Positions 57,512 through 64,000 of a stretch of 64,000 nucleotides of DNA are shown here, piece after piece. How positions within the stretch are numbered: position 1 is the first letter of the stretch; each line of letters begins with the position of its first letter. The stretch comes from Haloglomus salinum (GTDB lineage: Archaea > Halobacteriota > Halobacteria > Halobacteriales > Haloarculaceae). Below the pieces are notes generated by a model. The model ran no database searches. It worked only from the letters and a program-made list of their open reading frames with translations, and was not told the origin of the DNA. The position numbers and the translations under genes were made by a program. The stretch is taken from positions 2,976,001 through 3,040,000 of the forward strand of contig NZ_CP101153.1 in assembly GCF_024298825.1 (NCBI RefSeq), written 5' to 3'.

Positions 57512-58381
57512 ATGGCCGACGGGGACGGGACGGACCTGTTCGACGCGCTCGACCTGACGGAGTACGAGGAGACTGCGCTCTCGAACCTGCTCCGCCTCGG
57601 ACGGACGACCGCCCCGAACCTGGCGGAGGCGACAGGCATCCCCAAAGCACGCATCTACGGCGTGCTCGATGCGCTCGCCGACCGAGGCTTCGTGAAGGTG
57701 ATTCCCGGCCGCCCGAAGGAGTACCAGTCACGCTCGCCGGCGGAGATCGTCGACCGGGCGAAGGAGAACCAGCGGCAGGCGTACGAGTCCACGGCGACGG
57801 AACTGGAGGCCGGTCGCGAGGCGTTCCTCGCGGAATTCGGCCCGCAGTTCGACTCCGCCACCGAGGACGTGCGCCCGGCCGAGGAACTGTTCCACGTCGT
57901 CGACGTCGGCGAGTCGAGCGAATCCGAGACCCGCCGGCTCTACCACGAGGCCGAGCGGGAGGTCCGGGTCCTCACCAAATCGTGGGAGTACCTCGAGAGC
58001 GTCGAGCCGGCGCTCCGTGACGCCCTCGACCAGGGTATCGCGGTCCGGACGCTGTTCCTCCACCCCGACCGCCTGAGCGACGAGAACCGACGTATCCAGG
58101 CGGGTATCGTCGACCGACTGCGCGAGGAGTTCCCGGGCGTCGAGTTCCGGTTCGCGGAGGGGGCGCTTCCATGGCGCGGGACGCTCACCGACCCGCCCAC
58201 CGACGCGGGCGAGGTGAGCGGGGAGTCCGGCGGCGAGGCAATTTTCCTCGTCGAGGAGCCGGACGTGCCCAACCATATGCGGCAAGCTGCTATCACCGAG
58301 AACGAGTCGTTCGTGGCCGGGCTGAAGCGATTCTTCGACCTCGTGTGGGAGCACGAATCGGTCGACCGCCGGGCCGACTGA
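57512..58381 (+). CDS. TrmB family transcriptional regulator
   Basis: A 289-residue regulator. Residues 12-75 are a TrmB-type winged helix (LTEYEETALSNLLRLGRTT, IPKARIYGVLDALADRGFV with the recognition helix). A coiled coil (about 85-112) and a TrmB/PLD-like C-terminal domain (about 125-285) follow, with VLTKSWEYLE and FLVEEPDVPNHM. Haloarchaeal TrmB controls sugar metabolism; this one lacks the exact TrmB features I know, so it is only a family member. It is divergent from the mini-protein gene. Confidence 0.85.
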   Translation: MADGDGTDLFDALDLTEYEETALSNLLRLGRTTAPNLAEATGIPKARIYGVLDALADRGFVKVIPGRPKEYQSRSPAEIVDRAKENQRQAYESTATELEAGREAFLAEFGPQFDSATEDVRPAEELFHVVDVGESSESETRRLYHEAEREVRVLTKSWEYLESVEPALRDALDQGIAVRTLFLHPDRLSDENRRIQAGIVDRLREEFPGVEFRFAEGALPWRGTLTDPPTDAGEVSGESGGEAIFLVEEPDVPNHMRQAAITENESFVAGLKRFFDLVWEHESVDRRAD

Positions 58382-58446
58382 CCCACGAGTGCGCCACCGA
58401 GCGCCCGAAGGACAGGAGTGAACTACCCGCCTGCCGGACCGGGCGT

Positions 58447-59697
58447 ATGACCGACGAGGACACCGACGGCTCGGCGACCCGGAACCGCGAGGGTCCCCTC
58501 GAGGGGCTCCGGGTGGTGGACTTCTCCGGGATGGTCGCCGGCGGCTTCGCGACGATGACGCTCGCTGACTTCGGCGCGGATGTCGTAGCTGTGGAGCACC
58601 CGCAGGCTGGCGACCCCATCCGCGACTGGGGCCCCTTCGACCCCGATTCCGGGATGTCGCTGTGGTGGAAGGCGCTCGCACGGGGGAAACGGTCCGTCAC
58701 CTGTGACCTCTCGACGCCGGAGGGCCACGCGCTCGCGCTGGACCTCGTCGAGACCGCCGACGTGGTCGTGGAGAACTTCCGTCCCGGGACGATGGAACGG
58801 TGGGACCTCTCGTACGACGACCTGCGCGAGGTCAACCCTGGGGTCGTGATGGTCCGCATCTCCGGCTACGGACAGACCGGGCCGCGCGCCGAGCAGCCGG
58901 GCTTCGGAACGGTCGCGGAGGCCATCTCTGGGTTCGCGCACGTCAACGGATTCCCCGACCGGGAGCCGCTGCTGCCACCGATTCCGCTGGCCGACATGGC
59001 CGCCGGCCACTACGCGGTCCAGGCAGCGATGTTCGCCCTGTTCGAGCGCGAGGTCGGGCCCGATGGCGACGGCAGCGGCGAGGGGCAGGTGGTCGATGTC
59101 TCCCTGTACGAGTCGCTGTTCCGGATGTTCCCGGGCGACGTGGAGGCGTACGACCGGCTGGGACAGGTCCGCGAGCGCCGGGGCAACCACCACAGTAACG
59201 CCGCACCGCGGAACGTCTACGAGGCCCAGGACGGCTACGTTGCGCTGTCGGCCTCGGCACAGTCCATCTTCGAGAACCTCGCCGAGACCGTCGGCCACCC
59301 GGAGCTACTGGACGACGAACGGTTCGTCACGAACGACGCGCGGGTCGAACACGCCGACGAGCTGGACGAGTACATCGCCCCGTATATCGCCGAGCGGACC
59401 GTCGAGGAGGCCATCGCTGACCTGGGCGCGGGCGACGCGGTCGTCGCGCCGGTGTACGACGTGAGCGACGTGTTCGAGGACGAGCAGTACGCCGCCCGAG
59501 ACAACCTCGTCGAGGTGGCAGACGAGGACGTTGGGAAGATTACGACCCACGGCGTGGTCCCGCGGCTGACGCGGACACCGGGCGCAGTCGAGCACCTCGG
59601 GCCGCGACACGGACAGCACAACGAGGCCGTCTACGAGAGCGAGCTGGGGCTGGACGAGGAGACGCTCGACGACCTCCGGAACCAGGGCGTCATCTGA
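58447..59697 (+). CDS. CaiB/BaiF family CoA transferase
   Basis: A 416-residue class III CoA transferase. The N-terminal part has LEGLRVVDFSGMVAGGFAT and the Rossmann part ADFGADVVAVEHP, with NFRPGTMERWDLSY. The catalytic Asp is in PIPLADMAAGHYA (about residue 180), the site of the formyl-CoA transferase Asp. Domains and length are standard. Likely substrates are branched acyl-CoA or mesaconate-type acids, which cannot be decided. The frame is open for 92 codons upstream inside the TrmB gene but similarity begins at the ATG at 58447. Confidence 0.9.
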   Translation: MTDEDTDGSATRNREGPLEGLRVVDFSGMVAGGFATMTLADFGADVVAVEHPQAGDPIRDWGPFDPDSGMSLWWKALARGKRSVTCDLSTPEGHALALDLVETADVVVENFRPGTMERWDLSYDDLREVNPGVVMVRISGYGQTGPRAEQPGFGTVAEAISGFAHVNGFPDREPLLPPIPLADMAAGHYAVQAAMFALFEREVGPDGDGSGEGQVVDVSLYESLFRMFPGDVEAYDRLGQVRERRGNHHSNAAPRNVYEAQDGYVALSASAQSIFENLAETVGHPELLDDERFVTNDARVEHADELDEYIAPYIAERTVEEAIADLGAGDAVVAPVYDVSDVFEDEQYAARDNLVEVADEDVGKITTHGVVPRLTRTPGAVEHLGPRHGQHNEAVYESELGLDEETLDDLRNQGVI

Positions 59698-59875
59698 CGG
59701 TGCTGTGGAGCCGGACGAGAGCGTGAGCTGGCGAGCAGGCGGCGCGACCGAACGCCGGACCGTGCGCCGCGCTGGCGGAACCGACCGGAGGGTGGCGTTC
59801 CCCCCGCTCGGGCCGGCGGCCCGGCGGTGGCTCGTCAGGTCACGGGGGCGCTGGTCCCGCCACCCTACTTGAAAT

Positions 59876-60427
59876 TCAGTCCCAGCCGTCGCCGAGGAGC
59901 CGGCTGAGGAGGTCGCGGTCGAGGGTGTTCTCCGGGAGTTCCTCGACCCACCGGACGGTCTCGATATCTTCGTCGGGCAGTCCGGGGTTGTCGCCGAGTG
60001 CTGTCGAATCGGCCGTCGCCCGGTGGATGGCGAACCGGAACGACAGTCCATCGTCGCCGTGGCGGAGGATGTTCCGAACGATGGCCACCCGCTCTCTGGG
60101 TGTGATGTCGATACCGGTCTCCTCCCTGAGTTCACGCACCAGGGCCTCGTCGTGGTCCTCGCCGGCCTCCACCTCGCCGCCCGGGAGGAGCCACCGGCCG
60201 TCCTCGCGGACGAGCAGCACGCGCCCGTCGGCCTCGACGAGCGCGCCGACGCCCCACTCGAGCCCGTCTTCGCCACGGATGCGGTCACGTGCCTCCGCGA
60301 ACTCCTCGGCATCGAGACTGTGAGCTCGCTCGCGACGGTACTCGCCGTCCTTCCGCCAGGTCCGGACCGTCGTCTCCGGGTCCGTGTCGTCGATGACCGG
60401 GTCGTCCTCCTGGGCGTCGTCGCTCAC
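59876..60427 (-). CDS. NUDIX hydrolase
   Basis: A 183-residue hydrolase that cleaves nucleoside diphosphates linked to another group. The NUDIX box GX5EX7REUXEEXGU is complete: GGEVEAGEDHDEALVRELREETGI in pieces, from about residue 83. The N-terminal 50 residues are acidic, with an RRERAHSLDAEEFAEAR helix. A standard Nudix beta-sheet with LLVREDGRWLLPGG precedes the box. It follows folD after 3 bases on the same strand and is likely co-transcribed. The substrate is unknown. Confidence 0.9.
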   Translation of the reverse strand: MSDDAQEDDPVIDDTDPETTVRTWRKDGEYRRERAHSLDAEEFAEARDRIRGEDGLEWGVGALVEADGRVLLVREDGRWLLPGGEVEAGEDHDEALVRELREETGIDITPRERVAIVRNILRHGDDGLSFRFAIHRATADSTALGDNPGLPDEDIETVRWVEELPENTLDRDLLSRLLGDGWD

Positions 60428-60430
60428 GGG

Positions 60431-61324
<894 letters not shown>

Positions 61325-61390
61325 GTCTCAACCGCAGCGGCGCCCGGTATTCAAAGTCGCGATGCACGAGTCACCGGGAGCGCGTCCGCC

Positions 61391-62008
61391 CTACGGACAG
61401 TCCTCGTCGGCCTGCGACATACGGTCGGGTCCCTGGTTGACGAATCGCACCTCGCCTGTCGACACCCGGACGAGCGCGGCCTGTCCGCCGTACTCGTGGA
61501 CCTCGTCGTGACCCCGGACGACCACGCAGTCGTGGCTCTCGGGTACCTCGATGGTCTCGGACCGGGTGAACTCGCGGGTCCCGTGCGCGTGGAGGAGTTC
61601 ACGCTGTCCGAGCCGCTCGCCGTCACGGGTCTCGATCTGCCACCAGTTCGCGTAGCCGTCCTCACCATCGTCATCGTGGTACAGCGTCACGTCGAAGCGG
61701 AACGCGCGGCCGGACTGCTGCTCGACGGTGACACCCGTGACGTTCGCCTCGCGGAGGTCGAGGCCGCCGTCGGTCGCCGACTGCGTCGGGGAGTCTCCCT
61801 GCGTGGGCGTCGGGTCGGCGCTGTCGGGCATCCCCTCGTCCTCGTCGCCACCACCACCGGGGCCATCCTCGCCCTCACCGTCATCCGTTCCGCCCGCGTC
61901 GCTTCCGTCCCCGCCACTTCCGCCGTCGGTCGAGCAGCCGGCCAGCGTGACCAGCCCGCCGGCCGTGCCGACCAGTAGTGCCCGCGAGAGGGCTTCACGT
62001 CGGTTCAT
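61391..62008 (-). CDS. Tat-type lipoprotein with acidic stalk
   Basis: A 205-residue predicted lipoprotein. MNRREALSRA and a hydrophobic stretch end in TLAGC (Cys25), a Tat/lipobox signal. A Gly/Asp/Glu-rich stalk (about 27-80) follows. The soluble domain (about 85-205) is beta-rich, with VTGVTVEQQSG, FRFDVTLYHDDDG, YANWWQIETRDG and a CVVVRGHDEVHEYGG segment, compatible with a small beta-sandwich; it has two Cys outside the signal. I do not recognise it. It is divergent from the winged-helix-like gene. Confidence 0.75.
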   Translation of the reverse strand: MNRREALSRALLVGTAGGLVTLAGCSTDGGSGGDGSDAGGTDDGEGEDGPGGGGDEDEGMPDSADPTPTQGDSPTQSATDGGLDLREANVTGVTVEQQSGRAFRFDVTLYHDDDGEDGYANWWQIETRDGERLGQRELLHAHGTREFTRSETIEVPESHDCVVVRGHDEVHEYGGQAALVRVSTGEVRFVNQGPDRMSQADEDCP

Positions 62009-62123
62009 GCTGGCCCCCACGATTGCGCCCGGCGAAAAGCCGTCGCCGTCCGTGCGAAGGGGACACACGGCCCGTCGACCGCGACCCGCAACCGTTTCAA
62101 GTCCCCCGCCGAACCGTGGCCCG

Positions 62124-62633
62124 ATGACCGAGGCGGACCTCACCGACGAGGAGCGCGAACGACTGGGCGACGTGGTCGCGCTCCAGCCCACGAAGAACTC
62201 CGAACTCGCCGACCGCTGGGGACTGGAGGGTGGCAGCGAGGTGCACTCCTACCTCGAGGAGCACCTGAAAGAGTACTACTTCCGCGACGAGAACAGTCTC
62301 ATCCGGGCGACCGAGGAGGCTGCCGAGGTTTCCGGAGTCGCCCCCGGCGTCGAGGAGGCCGAGGACGGCAGTCGCGTCGTCCGCGTCCCGGACCTCCAGT
62401 ATCACGTCCTCCGGGTTCTGTCCGACCAGGACGAGGACCCGCAGAGCGTCGTCGGCGTCCTGCAGGCCGTCCGCGGCCTCGACGGGGGACTCGACCCCGA
62501 CAACGACGCTATCCGCGAATCCCTCCGCTCGCTCGCCAACAAGGGCGTCGTCGAGAAGGTCCAGTTGACCGTGCCGACCTATCGACTCGCGATGTCCCGG
62601 GCGGACCTGCAGGTCGAGCGGCTGGACGACTGA
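62124..62633 (+). CDS. Haloarchaeal winged-helix-like protein (DUF5797-like)
   Basis: A 169-residue protein. Its first 60 residues look like a helix-turn-helix (LGDVVALQPTKNSELADRWGLE) and residues 90-150 like a second winged helix (YHVLRVLSDQ, LRSLANKGVVEKVQLTVPTYRL). I recall a haloarchaeal family DUF5797 with this appearance; role unknown but DNA binding is plausible. The ATG at 62124 opens the similar part; the longer open frame upstream overlaps the divergent lipoprotein gene. Confidence 0.7.
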   Translation: MTEADLTDEERERLGDVVALQPTKNSELADRWGLEGGSEVHSYLEEHLKEYYFRDENSLIRATEEAAEVSGVAPGVEEAEDGSRVVRVPDLQYHVLRVLSDQDEDPQSVVGVLQAVRGLDGGLDPDNDAIRESLRSLANKGVVEKVQLTVPTYRLAMSRADLQVERLDD

Positions 62634-62722
62634 CTGTCTTCGGGCCGTCACTGCACCGGCCCGCGTTCCCGGTTGGCGAGAACCAGCCATACATCCACTA
62701 CCTCCGGGGCCCTCTCTCCGGT

Positions 62723-63157
62723 ATGGGACTCGAATCAGTGATGACGACGGACGTGGTGACGGTCGCCCTCGACGACACCGTGCTGGACGTGGCTGCGGTG
62801 TTCCGCGAGCGTGATGTGGGGAGCGCCGTGGTCCTGAACGCCGACGACGAAATCGCCGGCATCGTCACCGACCGCGACCTCGTCGTCTTCGGTCAGGAGT
62901 TCGTGGAGACGCTGGAGCAGACGCTCGTGAACCAGGTGCTCTCGCCCGTCGTGTTCACCGTCTCTCCGGACACGGACACGCACGAACTCGCCCGGATGAT
63001 GCGCGAGGAAGGGGTCAGACGGGTCCCCGTCGTCGAGGACGGAGACCTGCGCGGCATCGTGACGCTCGACGACCTCGTCGTCGTGCTGGCGGAGGACCTG
63101 GAGAACCTCGCGGCCCTCATCAGAGCCGAATCGCCGTCACGGATGGTCGTGGACTGA
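62723..63157 (+). CDS. Two-CBS-domain protein
   Basis: A 144-residue protein made of two CBS domains (about residues 1-58 and 68-130), with VMTTDVVTVALDDTVLDVA, GIVTDRDLV, VLSPVVFTVSPDTD and GVRRVPVVEDGDLRGIVTLDDLV. CBS pairs bind AMP, ATP or SAM and regulate a partner protein. No partner is fused, and none is adjacent that would tell the ligand. It converges on the partial gene at the right edge; the 119 bases between are AT-rich. Confidence 0.9.
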   Translation: MGLESVMTTDVVTVALDDTVLDVAAVFRERDVGSAVVLNADDEIAGIVTDRDLVVFGQEFVETLEQTLVNQVLSPVVFTVSPDTDTHELARMMREEGVRRVPVVEDGDLRGIVTLDDLVVVLAEDLENLAALIRAESPSRMVVD

Positions 63158-63276
63158 CGCTGCTCCCCGCCGTCGCGGAGGCGGTGTGCGCTCGCGACAA
63201 TAGTCTTATCTGAATTTTAGAACGACTATATGTCCGATAATTGTTGAGTTCCTGTATCTGGGTGTGTATACTTCTG

Positions 63277-64000
63277 CTATCTCCGGAACCGCTCGCGCTG
63301 CCGCTCCAGCAGCCGCTTCGCACCATTCCCGGGACCACCGTCGATAGGCCAGCCATTCGCCCGCCACACCGGTGGCTCCGGCTCGAACTGGGGGCACGAC
63401 CCCGAGCACTCGCGGGCGGTGACGCAGCGGCCCTTCGCGGCGCAGGCCGGGAGCGGTGCCTCGGCATCGGCCAGCCGGAAGTGCCGACAGTCCGTCCGGA
63501 CCTGCCCCATGTAGCCCCGCCAGCCGCGCTCGTAGGCGCGCTCGGCGATCTCACGGCGCTTGCCGGCCTTCCACTCGGCGTCGGCATACTCGAACCGGGC
63601 GGCCGACTGGTCGTGTGCGCCCCCGTCGGGCCGTTCGAGGATTTGCGTGCCTGGCGCATCGACCGCGAGCGACCGCGGGTACCAGACCGGCTCCACGTCC
63701 AGCCCCGCGGGGCCGCCCCCCTCGCGCACGGCGAGGATGCCGGCCTCGACGGGGAGTCGCTCCAGCAGGGCCGGTTCGACGCCTCGGCCGTCCGTGTCCC
63801 TGTCGGCGGTCGCGCGCGTGGCGACCCACACCTCGTCGGCGAGGCCCAGCGCCACGTCGCGCTCGAGCTGGTCGCCGAGGGCTCGTGCCGCGCTGGCGTC
63901 GAGGTCCGGCTTGTTCTCGATGGCGACAACCCGCTCGACCCACTCCGGGTAGCGCCACCGCCGTCGGAGCTCGATGCGGTTGCCGCGCTTGCGACGCTCC
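63277..64000 (-). CDS. Partial nuclease-like protein with ExK motif and Cys cluster (DUF5787-like)
   Basis: The minus-strand frame runs off the right edge (first complete codon ends at 63999), so the N-terminus is missing; at least 240 residues are seen. Its start shows basic RRKRGNRIEL, then VVAIENKPDLD at 63928-63896 and QLERDVALGLADEVWVAT, the strand-ExK-helix-strand layout of PD-(D/E)XK nucleases. Further on there are five cysteines (codons at 63489, 63444, 63426, 63408 and 63396 downward), spaced C-x14-C-x5-C-x5-C-x3-C, and HFRLAD between. The acidic PD residue would be beyond the window. I recall a haloarchaeal DUF5787 family like this. It could be an iron-sulfur nuclease; activity is inferred. 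Confidence 0.7.
   Translation of the reverse strand, partial: ERRKRGNRIELRRRWRYPEWVERVVAIENKPDLDASAARALGDQLERDVALGLADEVWVATRATADRDTDGRGVEPALLERLPVEAGILAVREGGGPAGLDVEPVWYPRSLAVDAPGTQILERPDGGAHDQSAARFEYADAEWKAGKRREIAERAYERGWRGYMGQVRTDCRHFRLADAEAPLPACAAKGRCVTARECSGSCPQFEPEPPVWRANGWPIDGGPGNGAKRLLERQRERFRR

Noticed and set aside
59698-59875. Gene or RNA in the 178-base gap after the CoA transferase
   Set aside because: No reading frame with a start and family likeness, no tRNA fold and no clear dyad; it is GC-rich spacer between convergent genes.

Overview
The window is chromosomal DNA from a haloarchaeon (class Halobacteria); I cannot name the genus. The evidence is a very GC-rich sequence, strongly acidic proteins (Asp/Glu-rich, few Lys), archaeal information-processing genes (Rpo11, aIF2-alpha, Nop10), the haloarchaeal N-glycosylation enzyme AglJ, a PGF-CTERM surface-anchoring signal, twin-arginine lipoproteins, a TbsP-type regulator, and promoters with a TATA box about 25-30 bases before the start codon (leaderless transcripts). 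I see no insertion sequence, phage gene or CRISPR array. It reads as an ordinary core-genome segment with a few unusual islands.

Layout. 1-11.5 kb: start of a divergent gene, purA, an Agl23-type membrane protein, purK, a Tat lipoprotein, a quinone-reductase-like MDR enzyme, a 312-base divergent intergenic region with a possible structured RNA, a GlcD-type FAD dehydrogenase and a PGF-CTERM surface protein. 11.5-16.7 kb: a small conserved protein, the menaquinone operon menA-menC-menE (minus strand) and a lipoprotein with three MopE/calcium-type repeats. 16.7-22.5 kb: hisF, rpo11, an OsmC protein, aif2a, nop10, mutY and small membrane proteins. 22.5-25.6 kb: doxX divergent from a tandem tenA pair, with dyad-symmetric sites between them, then a TbsP-like regulator. 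25.7-38.2 kb: a large CHAT (caspase-like) protein divergent from glyA, a PAS histidine kinase, a cobalamin adenosyltransferase, a long-chain acyl-CoA synthetase, a divergent S-adenosylhomocysteine hydrolase paralogue, an acyl-CoA dehydrogenase-like protein and a PfkB kinase.

38.2-42.7 kb: an AT-rich patch, tRNA-Val(CAC), a degenerate copy of the tRNA 3' end, and the thiamine-type ABC operon thiB-thiP-thiQ. 42.8-51.9 kb: an FxsA protein and a translationally coupled cluster of DUF4129-like protein, membrane protein, DUF58 protein and polytopic membrane protein, facing a MoxR AAA+ ATPase. 52-57.4 kb: PHP phosphoesterase, Hsp20, a second acyl-CoA synthetase, a HAD hydrolase, aglJ and a 34-residue protein. 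57.5-64 kb: TrmB regulator, CaiB-type CoA transferase, folD-nudix operon, lipoprotein, a winged-helix-like protein, a CBS protein and, cut by the right edge, a protein with a nuclease-like ExK motif plus a cysteine cluster.

Themes that connect: thiamine uptake and salvage (thiBPQ, tenA pair), one-carbon and methyl-cycle metabolism (glyA, folD, SAHH-like protein, cobalamin adenosyltransferase), lipid and CoA chemistry (two acyl-CoA synthetases, acyl-CoA dehydrogenase, CoA transferase), purine and histidine synthesis, and the cell surface (Agl23, AglJ, PGF-CTERM protein, four or more lipoproteins). The best leads for something undescribed are the CHAT protein, the cluster next to MoxR, the partial nuclease-like gene, the divergent SAHH paralogue, and the possible structured RNA upstream of glcD. 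All domain calls are from reading the sequence and from memory; no database search was run.
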